Source of the DNA: an uncultured Collinsella sp.
GTDB taxonomy: Bacteria; Actinomycetota; Coriobacteriia; Coriobacteriales; Coriobacteriaceae
Length of the DNA: 37,681 nucleotides
Direction: 5' to 3'
Assembly: GCA_900757595.1 (NCBI GenBank)
Contig: CAAEOL010000016.1
Location: forward strand, 1-37,681
This document shows, piece by piece, positions 30,488-37,681 of this stretch. Made by a program: the position numbers and the translations under genes. The notes under the pieces are model-generated. The model made no database searches, was not told where the DNA came from, and saw nothing but the letters and a program-made list of their open reading frames with translations. Each line of letters opens with the position of its first letter. The first letter of the stretch is position 1.

Positions 30488-31918
30488 ATGGCTTTCCGTA
30501 ATGACTTTCTGTGGGGCGGCGCGACGGCTGCCAACCAGTGCGAGGGCGCTTACGACGTGGGTGGCCGCGGCCTGGCCAACGTGGACGTGGCACCGCACGG
30601 CCCCGAGCGCTATGCGGTGGTCTCCGGCCAGCGCAAGATGCTCGACTTCGAGGACGGCTATTACTACCCCGCGCAGACCGGCATCGATTTCTATCACCAC
30701 TACAAGGAGGACATCGCCCTCTTTGCCGAGATGGGCTTTAAGACCTTCCGCATGAGCCTGGCTTGGACCCGCATCTTCCCCAACGGTGACGAGACCGAGC
30801 CCAACGAGGCCGGCCTGGCTTTCTACGAGGATGTGTTCCGCGAGTGTCAGGCGCACGGCATCGAGCCGCTCGTGACCATCACGCACTTCGACTGCCCGAT
30901 CCACCTCATCAAGGAGTACGGCGGCTGGCGCAACCGCAAGCTCATCGACTTCTACAAGAACCTCGCGACCACGATCTTTACCCGCTACAAGGGTCTGGTG
31001 AAGTACTGGCTCACCTTCAACGAGATCAATATGATCTTGCACCTGCCGTTTATGGGTGCCGGTCTGGTCTTTGAGGAGGGCGAGAACAAGGAGGCCGTCG
31101 AGTACCTGGCCGCCCACAACGAGCTCGTCGCCAGCGCTTGGGCAACCAAGATCGCTCACGAGATCGACCCTGAGGTCAAGATCGGTTGCATGCTTGCCGC
31201 AGGTAGCTACTACCCCTACAGCTGCCGTCCGGGCGATGTGCGCCAAGCGCAGATTGACAACCAGAGCAACTATTTCTTCGTCGACGTTCAGAGCCGCGGC
31301 TACTACCCGGCCTATGCCGTCAAGAAGCTCGAGCGTTTGGGCATCGATGTGGGCATGACGGATGAGGACCGCGAGATCCTGGCCGCCAACACCGTCGACT
31401 TCATCAGCTTTAGCTATTACAGCACCCGTTGCTCCGCCGGTGCCGATAACCCCGACGTCGAGCGCACCCAGGGCAACGCCTTCGCCGGCGCCAAGAACCC
31501 CTACCTGCAGGAGAGCCAGTGGGGCTGGGCCATCGATCCGCTGGGCTTCCGCATCACCCTCAACGACCTGTACGACCGTTATCAGAAGCCGCTGTTTGTG
31601 GTCGAGAACGGTCTGGGCGCCAAGGACGTTGTCGAGGAGGATGGCTCCATCAACGACGACTACCGTATCGACTACCTGCGCCAGCATATCGCCGCGATGC
31701 GCGATGCGGTGACCGAGGACGGCGTTGACCTGCTGGGCTACACCACCTGGGGCCCGATCGACCTGGTGTCTGCCGGCACGGGCGAGATGTCCAAGCGCTA
31801 CGGCTTTATCTATGTGGACCGCGACGACGCCGGCAACGGCACCCTCAAGCGTTCCAAAAAGAAGAGCTTTCACTGGTACAAGAAGGTTATCGCCACCAAC
31901 GGCGAAGATTTGGCCTAG
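30488..31918 (+). CDS. 6-phospho-beta-glucosidase (GH1)
   Basis: 476 residues, typical GH1 length. The start FLWGGATAANQCEGAY, the acid/base TFNEIN (Glu179), and the nucleophile VVENGLGA (Glu373) are all present, as is the late TTWGPIDLVSAGTGEMSKRYGFIYVD block common to phospho-beta-glucosidases. It splits phosphorylated beta-glucosides from the PTS into glucose 6-phosphate and an aglycone or glucose. GAAAGGA precedes the ATG. It closes the beta-glucoside region after licT, the EIIBC permease, the esterase and DUF4867; the palindrome upstream may separate its transcription. Confidence in family is very high; a phospho- versus plain glucosidase is inferred from the PTS context and the C-terminal block. 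Confidence 0.92.
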   Translation: MAFRNDFLWGGATAANQCEGAYDVGGRGLANVDVAPHGPERYAVVSGQRKMLDFEDGYYYPAQTGIDFYHHYKEDIALFAEMGFKTFRMSLAWTRIFPNGDETEPNEAGLAFYEDVFRECQAHGIEPLVTITHFDCPIHLIKEYGGWRNRKLIDFYKNLATTIFTRYKGLVKYWLTFNEINMILHLPFMGAGLVFEEGENKEAVEYLAAHNELVASAWATKIAHEIDPEVKIGCMLAAGSYYPYSCRPGDVRQAQIDNQSNYFFVDVQSRGYYPAYAVKKLERLGIDVGMTDEDREILAANTVDFISFSYYSTRCSAGADNPDVERTQGNAFAGAKNPYLQESQWGWAIDPLGFRITLNDLYDRYQKPLFVVENGLGAKDVVEEDGSINDDYRIDYLRQHIAAMRDAVTEDGVDLLGYTTWGPIDLVSAGTGEMSKRYGFIYVDRDDAGNGTLKRSKKKSFHWYKKVIATNGEDLA

Positions 31919-31953
31919 GCGTTCTCAACAGCAATAGCATCCTAACCAAGGCG

Positions 31954-32010
31954 CCCGGCGAGCAGCCTATGCCCGTCGGGTGCCTTGTTAAAAGAAGTAA
32001 AAACTTGCAA
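31954..32010 (+). repeat. Direct repeat copy 1 (also terminator-like) beside the DUF4143 gene
   Basis: CCCGGCGAGCAGCCTATGCC and what follows up to GTTAAAAGAAGT matches 33481-33525 at 41 of 45 positions, with further similarity to the TTGCAA end. AAGGCGCCCGG with TCGGGTGCCTT (about 31949-31985) forms a hairpin after the GH1 gene, so it probably terminates that gene. Its twin on the far side of the DUF4143 gene is in the same orientation. Confidence 0.75.
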
Positions 32011-32015
32011 TTGCA

Positions 32016-33293
32016 CTACGGCGCGAGCACATCCAGCGGAACAACTTGGACGCCGCGGTCAGTGACATAGGCTTGTGAACCAAATCCAATGATTACGACT
32101 TTCGAAACTGGCGGGTTGTTTCCGGCGGCAACCATACGCTTCTCGACAGCAATAAGGCTGTCAGACGCCTCTTCGATTTGGGCGGAGCTGAGCTTGATTT
32201 CGACCGGGATCCACGTTCCACCGGGAGCCGCAATGACTGCATCGACTTCTAGATCGCGAGAATCGTGATAGTGATAGAGGCCCATTCCATTTGCCTGCGC
32301 ATAAACCCACAAATCATGAAGGGCCAACGATTCAAAAAGCAGCCCAAGCGTCTTGAAATCTAGCAGCAATGTCGCCGGAGTCGCTCCGAGCGCAGCGGCC
32401 GCCAGTGACGGATCAGCGAGATGATGCTTCTTCGATTCTCTTAAGTGCACGGGAGATCTCATTGCGGGGTTCCATGCGGGAATATCGCGAACGAAACTAA
32501 CCCGAGCGAGAAGGGATATATATGATGCCGCCGTTTGTCTCGATACTTCTCCACCAAGATCGGCTACGAGCGTCTTGAGTGTCGCCAAAGTGGATTCATT
32601 GCGCGCAAGCGATTCGATGACAGCTTTGACCTTTTCAGGGTCGCGGCGAGAGCCGTCGACACGAGACAAATCTTCTTCGGTGACTATGCCGATGTAACGT
32701 TTCGCCATCGCCGACGCAGCCAGCGCATCGCGACCGACCGCCGCGGGCCATCCGCCACGGACAACGTACTCGGCAATCGAGGCGGAATCCAGCGATCCGA
32801 AAGCGCCATTGAACTTTTCGCCAGAAATAATGCCCGACAGCTTAACCGCGCCGCTGGATTTCCCAAGCTCGAAAAGCGTCATGGTATCCATGCGCAATTT
32901 AGCGAACCTTCCAGCGCCACTGTGCATTGGACGTTCGTCGTCTCGCGGTGTCGCTGACCCCGTAAATATGAACTGACCAGGCTCGCCGCTGCGGTTGTCG
33001 CACTCAAACCGTGCCGCGTCCCAAAGTTTCGGAACCTCCTGCCACTCGTCAATCAGCCGCGGCACCTCGCCGGAAACGGCAAGAGCCGGGTCAGTCTCGG
33101 CACGCAAGCGATTCTCGAAGTTGCGGGACGGGTCCATGAGAAGGAGCCTGGACGCCGCACGGGTCTCGGCCGTGGTCGTCTTTCCGCACCATTTCGGTCC
33201 TTCGATGAGAACGGCGCCGAATATACCCAGCAGCTGGTCAAGCTCATTTTCGATAATTCTAGTGTAGTACTTCTTTGGCATAATTATCACCAT
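32016..33293 (-). CDS. AAA_14 / DUF4143 ATP-binding protein
   Basis: 425 residues. Walker A GPKWCGKTTT lies at residues 32-41, Walker B-like RLIDEWQEV near 80-90, the FIFTGSATP motif near 110, and a C-terminal DUF4143 (FLF-type) region with SPVHLRESKKHHLADPSLAAAAL and, near the end, EVDAVIAAPGGTWIPVEIKL, which resembles a PD-(D/E)xK-like core. Such proteins are frequent, mobile, strain-variable bacterial genes; function is unknown. I keep the ATG at 33293; a second in-frame ATG at 33281 (MPKKYY) is equally likely, and neither has a strong ribosome binding site. Repeated TTAACCAAATAT sites lie directly upstream. The gene is flanked by direct repeats (31954-32010 and 33481-33554), suggesting it arrived as a unit. 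Confidence 0.82.
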   Translation of the reverse strand: MVIIMPKKYYTRIIENELDQLLGIFGAVLIEGPKWCGKTTTAETRAASRLLLMDPSRNFENRLRAETDPALAVSGEVPRLIDEWQEVPKLWDAARFECDNRSGEPGQFIFTGSATPRDDERPMHSGAGRFAKLRMDTMTLFELGKSSGAVKLSGIISGEKFNGAFGSLDSASIAEYVVRGGWPAAVGRDALAASAMAKRYIGIVTEEDLSRVDGSRRDPEKVKAVIESLARNESTLATLKTLVADLGGEVSRQTAASYISLLARVSFVRDIPAWNPAMRSPVHLRESKKHHLADPSLAAAALGATPATLLLDFKTLGLLFESLALHDLWVYAQANGMGLYHYHDSRDLEVDAVIAAPGGTWIPVEIKLSSAQIEEASDSLIAVEKRMVAAGNNPPVSKVVIIGFGSQAYVTDRGVQVVPLDVLAP

Positions 33294-33306
33294 TGTTTAC
33301 CAGTAC

Positions 33307-33366
33307 ATTTAACCAAATATACAGTTACTATTTAACCAAATATCAATTCTTTGGTTAACCATATTT
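33307..33366 (-). promoter_or_regulatory. Repeated ATTTAACCAAATAT operator-like sites
   Basis: ATTTAACCAAATAT occurs at 33307-33320 and 33330-33343, 23 bases apart (about two helical turns). TTTGGTTAA (33350-33358), the inverse of the core, overlaps the palindrome GGTTAACC (33353-33360). They sit just upstream of the minus-strand DUF4143 gene in very AT-rich DNA, as expected for an autoregulatory operator or binding array. Confidence 0.6.
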
Positions 33367-33480
33367 ACGCATTTCAATTAACGAAACAGATTAAACATGT
33401 ACTGTTTGAGTTGGCACTTGGGAAATCTCTCGCTGGGCAATCCGTTGCTACGGCTGAGGCCTCTTCGTCGAACCGACACC

Positions 33481-33554
33481 CCCGGCGAGCAACTTATGCC
33501 CGCCGGGCGCCTTGTTAAAAGAAGTGAAAGAAAGCAAAAGAAGTTAAAACTTGC
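33481..33554 (+). repeat. Direct repeat copy 2 beside the DUF4143 gene
   Basis: Same 45-base core as copy 1 (31954-31998) with four mismatches; here GCCCGCCGGGCGCC keeps the stem pairing. The following A/G-rich stretch contains a tandem extension (AGAAGT repeated). It lies between the DUF4143 gene and the mgtA end. Confidence 0.75.
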
Positions 33555-33594
33555 AAAAGAAATTAAAGCGGGGGTGAGGGGCGTTTTTAGCTGT

Positions 33595-33638
33595 TTTGGG
33601 CCGCCGCGGCCAGCGGGGGCGGGTCGCGGCGGCCCAAA
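33595..33638 (-). terminator. Long GC-rich hairpin after mgtA
   Basis: Perfect 14-bp inverted repeat 33595-33608 / 33625-33638 (TTTGGGCCGCCGCG type), 27 bases beyond the mgtA stop codon. Bases after it on the minus strand are not U-rich, so it may be a processed 3' end rather than an intrinsic terminator. Confidence 0.6.
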
Positions 33639-33664
33639 CATCCTTGACGAGGGTGCCGGTGAAG

Positions 33665-36433
33665 TTACAGCAGCTCGCCGTGGCGGGCGATGTAGCGGCG
33701 CTTGGCCAGTTGGGTGAGCGCGATGTAGGCGGCGACAATGCCGATGAGCAGCGCGAAGAAGATTGGCGGCAGCGGCATGAGACCCAGCGCATCGGCGATG
33801 GGGCTTGCCGGCAGCCAAGTGACGAGCACCAGGCCCAGCACGGTGAGGAGGCACAGCGCGGGCGCGGCGTGGTCGCGCAGGCTCGGTAGGCGCGGGGAGC
33901 GCAGCATGTGGATTACGAGCGTCTGCGACCACATGGACTCGACAAACCAGCCGCTCTGGAAGATTGCGGCGAAGGTCGTCATGCCCGCGACGTTGCCCGC
34001 GGCGGCAAGCTTTGCCCAGCTCGCGCCCACGGTGGCGGGGCACACCACAAAGAAGAGCGCGGCGAAGGTCACGATGTCAAACAGCGAGCTCGCGGGGCCC
34101 AGCTCGAGCATAAAGCCCTGAATGGACGCGGCGTCCCAGGCGCGCGGACGGACGGTCCAGGCGTCGTCGACGGTGTCCCACGGCAGCGCGATGCACACGA
34201 TCTCGTAGACCAGCGACAGCAGCACCAGCTGCAGAGCGCTCATGGGCAAGAACGGCAAGAACAGGCTCGCGACGGTCACGGATAGCACGTTGCCAAAGTT
34301 GGAGCTCACCGTGGTCTTGAGGTACTTGAGTAGGTTGCCGTAGGTGCGGCGGCCTTCGATGATGCCGCGCTCGAGCACGCCCAGGTCCTTCTGGAGCAAG
34401 ATGATATCGGCGGATTCCTTGGCGATGTCGACGGCGGAGTCGACCGAGATGCCGCAGTCGCTCGCGCGCATGGCGGCGGCGTCGTTGATGCCGTCACCCA
34501 TAAAGCCCACGGTGTGACCGAGCAGCTCGCGCATGACGCGCACCAGGCGCGCCTTCTGCAGAGGCGAGAGCTTGGCGAAGAGGTGGGTGTTCTCGGCGCG
34601 CTCGGCAAGTTCGGCGTCATCGAGCGCATCGATCTCGGAGCCGAGCAAGACGTTGCTCGCGTCGATGCCGATCTGCTCGCAGACGGTGGCGGCGACACGG
34701 TCATTGTCGCCGGTCAGGACCTTAACGGCGACGCCCTTGGCCTCGAGGGTGGCGACGGCGCCCGCGGCACTTGCTTTGGGCGGATCGAGGAAGGCCAAAA
34801 AGCCCATCAGCACCATGTCGCACTCGTCGGCGATGCCAAACTCGCCCACGCAGCGCGGGTCGGTCTTCTGCGCCACAGCAATCACGCGCAGGCCCTCGGC
34901 GTTGAGCCCGGCTACCTGCTTTCGAATCTGGGTGAGCTTATCTTCGGTGAGCGGCTGGGCGGCACCATCGACCTCGACAAAGGAGCAGATCTCGAGCATT
35001 TCCTCGGCAGCTCCCTTGGTGACCATCTGGGTTTTGCCTTGGGCATCGGCGACAACTACGCTCAGGCGACGGCGCGAGAAATCGAAGGGCACCTCGTCGA
35101 CCTTGGTATAGCGGTCGCGCAGGCTCTGGCCCAGCATGGAATCGGGTGCTGCGGCCGAGGGCGTCACATCGGCGCGGTCGATGACGGCCAGGTCGATAAG
35201 GTTCTTGAGGCCGGTCTGGAAGAAGCTGTTCAAAAACGCATGGCGCAGCACGCGTGCGTCTTCGTTGCCGTCGGTGTTGAGGTAGCGCTCGAGCACGATG
35301 CGGTCTTCGGTGAGGGTGCCGGTCTTGTCGCAGCACAGGACGTCCATCGCGCCCAGGTTTTGGATTGCTGGCAGCTCCTTGACGATAACCTGGCGACGGG
35401 CGAGGTCCTTGGCGCCCTGCGACAGGCTCGTGGTCACGATGACGGGAAGCATCTGCGGCGTGATGCCCACGGCCACGCTCGTGGCGAACAACAGCGCATC
35501 GATGACGTTGCCCTTGGTGGCGGCGTTGATGGCAAAGACGGCCGGCGCCATAACGAGCATGAGGCGTACGAGCAACATGGAGACGCTCGAGACGCCGCGG
35601 TCAAACGCGCTCTTCTCGCCGCGCCCGTTGAGCATCTTGGCGATGCCGCCCAGGTAAGTGTCCGAGCCGGTGGCTACGACAAGTGCCATAGCGGTGCCGT
35701 TTTGCACGGAGGTGCCGGTAAAGACGATGTTTTTGCAGGCAGAGAGCGGCAGTGCGGAGTCGTCGGCGCCCTCGACGACGGTGATGGCAGCGGTCTTCTC
35801 GACAGCCTCACTCTCGCCGGTGAGTGCGGACTCGATCACAAACAGGTCGCGCGCGGTGATGATGCGGGCATCGGCCGGCACCATGTCGCCGGCAGAGAGG
35901 CGGATCACATCACCGGGGACGAGCTCGTCGAAGGGGATCTCGACGCGCTCACCGTCGCGCAGAGCGGTGCAAGTGTTGGAGACCAGGTCCTTGAGGGCCT
36001 CGGTCGCATTGCCGCTGCGGGCTTCTTGGATAAACTTCATACCGCCCGATACCAGCAACATGATGCCGATGACGATGACCGTGGAGGGGTCGCGCTGCGG
36101 TTCGGGCACGGCGAGCACGTCGATGTAGAGCGAGACCAGCGCGAGAGCGGCGAGGATGCCGGCGAAGGGGTCGACAAAGGCGTCGGCGATACGGCGGGCG
36201 AGTGTCTTGGTCGGCGCCTCGATGGTGTTGGGGCCGGAGGCGTCCAGGCGCTCGGTTGCCTGCTCGGCGGTGAGGCCGTCGGCTGTGGCGTCGAGCAGCA
36301 CGAGGGCATCCTCGGCGCTATGGGTGGCGGCGAATATGGTGTTCTTGGACATGCCGGTATGAGCGGCGGGGCGCGCCGTGCGGCGGCGCTTGGAGATGGC
36401 TTCGAGTACCGTGGCGGTTTTGAGCATCAGCAT
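33665..36433 (-). CDS. mgtA: Magnesium-translocating P-type ATPase
   Basis: 922 residues, the size of MgtA/MgtB. Domains in order: N-terminal cation-ATPase segment (about 30-110), actuator with ALTGESEAVEK, phosphorylation site DVLCCDKTGTLT (Asp369 counted from the first ATG), nucleotide-binding region (KGAAEE, KVLTGDNDRV), hinge GDGINDAAAMRASDCGISVDSAVDIAKESADIIL (key GDGxND), and about ten membrane helices. DIAKESADIILLQKDLGVLE and SNFGNVLSV are typical of the Mg2+ subgroup. It imports Mg2+ using ATP. SD AGGAGG is 5 bases before the ATG at 36433; a second ATG is two codons later. Upstream on the same strand is a 23-codon open frame with an excellent ribosome binding site and a palindrome. 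Divergent from pyrE. Mg2+ specificity is a family inference. Confidence 0.9.
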   Translation of the reverse strand: MLMLKTATVLEAISKRRRTARPAAHTGMSKNTIFAATHSAEDALVLLDATADGLTAEQATERLDASGPNTIEAPTKTLARRIADAFVDPFAGILAALALVSLYIDVLAVPEPQRDPSTVIVIGIMLLVSGGMKFIQEARSGNATEALKDLVSNTCTALRDGERVEIPFDELVPGDVIRLSAGDMVPADARIITARDLFVIESALTGESEAVEKTAAITVVEGADDSALPLSACKNIVFTGTSVQNGTAMALVVATGSDTYLGGIAKMLNGRGEKSAFDRGVSSVSMLLVRLMLVMAPAVFAINAATKGNVIDALLFATSVAVGITPQMLPVIVTTSLSQGAKDLARRQVIVKELPAIQNLGAMDVLCCDKTGTLTEDRIVLERYLNTDGNEDARVLRHAFLNSFFQTGLKNLIDLAVIDRADVTPSAAAPDSMLGQSLRDRYTKVDEVPFDFSRRRLSVVVADAQGKTQMVTKGAAEEMLEICSFVEVDGAAQPLTEDKLTQIRKQVAGLNAEGLRVIAVAQKTDPRCVGEFGIADECDMVLMGFLAFLDPPKASAAGAVATLEAKGVAVKVLTGDNDRVAATVCEQIGIDASNVLLGSEIDALDDAELAERAENTHLFAKLSPLQKARLVRVMRELLGHTVGFMGDGINDAAAMRASDCGISVDSAVDIAKESADIILLQKDLGVLERGIIEGRRTYGNLLKYLKTTVSSNFGNVLSVTVASLFLPFLPMSALQLVLLSLVYEIVCIALPWDTVDDAWTVRPRAWDAASIQGFMLELGPASSLFDIVTFAALFFVVCPATVGASWAKLAAAGNVAGMTTFAAIFQSGWFVESMWSQTLVIHMLRSPRLPSLRDHAAPALCLLTVLGLVLVTWLPASPIADALGLMPLPPIFFALLIGIVAAYIALTQLAKRRYIARHGELL

Positions 36434-36515
36434 AGGGTCCTCCTTGTTGAAGGGAGTTAGCGTACGTGTCGTATGTGCTTCAAAAAACCTAGATGTCGCT
36501 CACGTCATGCTTTCG

Positions 36516-36551
36516 AACCACCACAAAGGGACAGGCACCTTTGTGGTGGTT
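36516..36551. repeat. AACCACCACAAAGG palindrome
   Basis: Perfect 14-bp inverted repeat 36516-36529 / 36538-36551 with loop GACAGGCA. Its sequence is the same unit as in 30300-30338 but turned round (GGGACAGGCACC here, GGTGCCTGTCCC there). It lies in the mgtA leader region between the short frame and the mgtA start. Confidence 0.85.
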
Positions 36552-36572
36552 TTGACGATCGGCTGTTGGCGC

Positions 36573-36644
36573 TTATGCGTGCGCGGAATCCTCGCGGCGT
36601 GCCGAGGGCGACATGCAGGTTTTTCGACTATGACTGCCTTCCAT
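36573..36644 (-). CDS. Possible mgtA leader peptide (23 codons)
   Basis: On the mgtA strand, AAGGAGG (36651-36657) stands exactly 6 bases before an ATG at 36644, the strongest ribosome binding site in the 435-bp gap. The frame gives 23 residues (starting MEGSHSRKTC, rich in Arg and Ser, ending HA) and stops at TAA 36573-36575, about 140 bases before mgtA. It looks like no known protein. By analogy to mgtL of Salmonella, which senses conditions during translation of a short leader ahead of mgtA, it may be regulatory; there is only one proline codon. No promoter was identified. Confidence 0.4.
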   Translation of the reverse strand: MEGSHSRKTCMSPSARREDSAHA

Positions 36645-36868
36645 GGCACACCTCCTTAAGGCCGGGCGCGGCGCGCTTTGGGTATCTCGTACCCGTTACA
36701 ATCCGCCCGTATTCTTGATGAGGGGGTTTGCCGTGTCAACCCCAATGTTTGGAAAACCATTGCCCCTGACAAAGCCTTTACAGAATGCCGAGGCCCCAAA
36801 GCGCGCCCGCAACGCGCCCTGCCTGCGCTAAACTGGAAGGCACGTACGCGATTACGAGAGGAGCCCGC

Positions 36869-37549
36869 ATGGAGGCTTACAAGCAAGAGTTCATCAAGTT
36901 CATGGTTGAGTCCGACGTTCTTAAATTCGGCAGCTTTACGCTCAAGAGCGGCCGTCAGTCTCCGTTCTTTATGAACGCCGGCGCTTATGTGACGGGCTAC
37001 CAGCTCAAGAAGCTGGGCGAGTATTACGCCCAGGCCATCCACGATAACTTTGGCGACGACTTTGACGTGCTGTTTGGGCCGGCCTACAAGGGCATTCCCC
37101 TGGCCGTCGTGACCGCCATTGCCTACCACGAGCTGTACGGCAAGGAGGTCAAGTACTGCTGCGACCGCAAGGAGGCCAAGGACCACGGCGCCGACAAGGG
37201 CAACCTGCTGGGCTATGAGCCCCAGGACGGCGACCGCGTGGTCATGGTCGAGGACGTCACCACCAGCGGCAAGTCCATCGACGAGACCTATCCCAAGGTC
37301 AAGGCTGCTGCCGATGTCGAGATCAAGGGCCTCATCGTATCCCTCAATCGCATGGAGGTCGGCAAGGGCGGCGTGACCACCGCGCAGAAGGAGATCGAGG
37401 CCAAGTACGGTTTTCCCGTCGCGAGCATCGTTTCCATGGCCGAGGTCGTCGAGACCCTCTACAACCACGAGATCGACGGTAAGGTCGTCATCGATGACGA
37501 GCTCAAGGCCGCCATCGACGCCTACTACGAGCAGTACGGAGCCAAGTAG
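36869..37549 (+). CDS. pyrE: Orotate phosphoribosyltransferase
   Basis: 226 residues, normal PyrE size. Signatures: FGSFTLKSGRQSPFF at the N terminus, FGPAYKGIPLAVVTA (PRPP pyrophosphate loop region), and the PRPP-binding motif VVMVEDVTTSGKS. It makes orotidine 5'-monophosphate from orotate and PRPP in pyrimidine synthesis. ATG 36869 follows GAGAGGAG by 5 bases; an earlier in-frame start at 36785 would add a non-homologous, low-quality segment. Single gene here, divergent from mgtA. GCGCTAAACT (36825-36834) upstream may hold the -10. Confidence 0.95.
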   Translation: MEAYKQEFIKFMVESDVLKFGSFTLKSGRQSPFFMNAGAYVTGYQLKKLGEYYAQAIHDNFGDDFDVLFGPAYKGIPLAVVTAIAYHELYGKEVKYCCDRKEAKDHGADKGNLLGYEPQDGDRVVMVEDVTTSGKSIDETYPKVKAAADVEIKGLIVSLNRMEVGKGGVTTAQKEIEAKYGFPVASIVSMAEVVETLYNHEIDGKVVIDDELKAAIDAYYEQYGAK

Positions 37550-37552
37550 GTA

Positions 37553-37580
37553 GTTACGCGGTTTTACCAAACCGCGTAAC
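37553..37580 (+). terminator. Hairpin just after pyrE
   Basis: Perfect 12-bp inverted repeat GTTACGCGGTTT (37553-37564) / AAACCGCGTAAC (37569-37580) with a 4-base loop, 3 bases beyond the stop. No T-tract follows. Confidence 0.6.
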
Positions 37581-37628
37581 GGCTCGACGCTGCGCGGGCC
37601 GCATTTGGACAATCTGACGTTCAACTTC

Positions 37629-37662
37629 AAGGGCGCGACCAGAAGGTCAGCGCCCTTTCGTT
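37629..37662 (+). terminator. Second terminator-like hairpin after pyrE
   Basis: AAGGGCGC (37629-37636) pairs with GCGCCCTT (37650-37657) and is followed by TCGTTTC. Downstream 37663-37681 holds no feature I can support. Confidence 0.6.
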
Positions 37663-37681
37663 TCACGTCACCTTGTCTCAA

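Noticed and set aside
30269..31873. 534-codon minus-strand frame opposite the GH1 gene
   Set aside because: Antisense shadow; the plus strand has complete GH1 motifs.
34514..36460. 648-codon plus-strand frame opposite mgtA
   Set aside because: Antisense shadow of a well-supported P-type ATPase; no motif or ribosome binding site.
1..37681. CRISPR array, prophage, integrative element or toxin-antitoxin system
   Set aside because: No regularly spaced repeats, integrase, phage structural gene or paired toxin and antitoxin genes were recognised.

Overview
The window reads as chromosomal DNA of a GC-rich, anaerobic, gut-type actinobacterium of the Coriobacteriia, most likely Collinsella or a close relative. 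This is inferred from strongly G/C-biased codons, the gene set (LuxS, DUF362 ferredoxin-like protein, DUF4867, PTS beta-glucoside genes, an NRMT-type Mg transporter) and small GGGAC-type intergenic palindromes. I could not run a taxonomic search. Genes are densely packed; no rRNA, tRNA, CRISPR array, phage gene or intact transposase was seen.

Layout. 1-5.6 kb: the end of an FtsX-type ABC permease, a DUF362 iron-sulfur protein, a membrane-anchored alpha/beta hydrolase and a hemolysin-III (PAQR) protein. 5.7-10.7 kb: a DUF21/CBS/CorC protein, a stand-alone relative of the cyanophycin synthetase N-domain, a YtxH protein coupled to a PRC-barrel protein, and a membrane-anchored NodB-fold protein lacking its metal histidines. 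11-14.1 kb: a two-gene magnesium unit (PRC-MgtE_N-CBS membrane protein plus an NRAMP-related Mg transporter) behind a structured leader. 14.2-16.9 kb: a 230-bp inverted-repeat element and an OatA-like O-acetyltransferase. 17.1-25.2 kb: sugar metabolism, with ribokinase, nucleoside hydrolase, a LacI regulator, then an operon of FucI/AraA-family isomerase, split transketolase and FGGY kinase. 25.4-31.9 kb: luxS, then a beta-glucoside region (LicT antiterminator, PTS EIIBC, esterase, DUF4867, GH1 6-phospho-beta-glucosidase). 32-33.6 kb: a DUF4143 ATPase bracketed by direct repeats. 33.7-37.7 kb: an MgtA-type P-type ATPase and, divergently, pyrE.

How the genes fit together. The isomerase / FGGY kinase / split transketolase operon has the enzyme set expected for converting an aldose to a ketose, a ketose phosphate and then pentose-phosphate intermediates. 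The closest published analogy I know is the apiose/apulose-4-phosphate transketolase route; the sulfosugar transketolase route is an alternative. The neighbouring nucleoside hydrolase and ribokinase would feed ribose 5-phosphate into the same pool. The beta-glucoside genes take up, deacylate and hydrolyse phosphorylated glycosides under antitermination control. Two separate magnesium loci (mgtE-like/NRMT and mgtA) each have short upstream open frames that could act as leader peptides.

Most worth a second look: the orphan cyanophycin-synthetase N-domain protein, the isomerase-transketolase-kinase cassette, the histidine-less NodB protein, the leader ORFs at the Mg transporters, the G10 tract at the licT ribosome binding site, and several families of small repeats, some of which begin right after stop codons.
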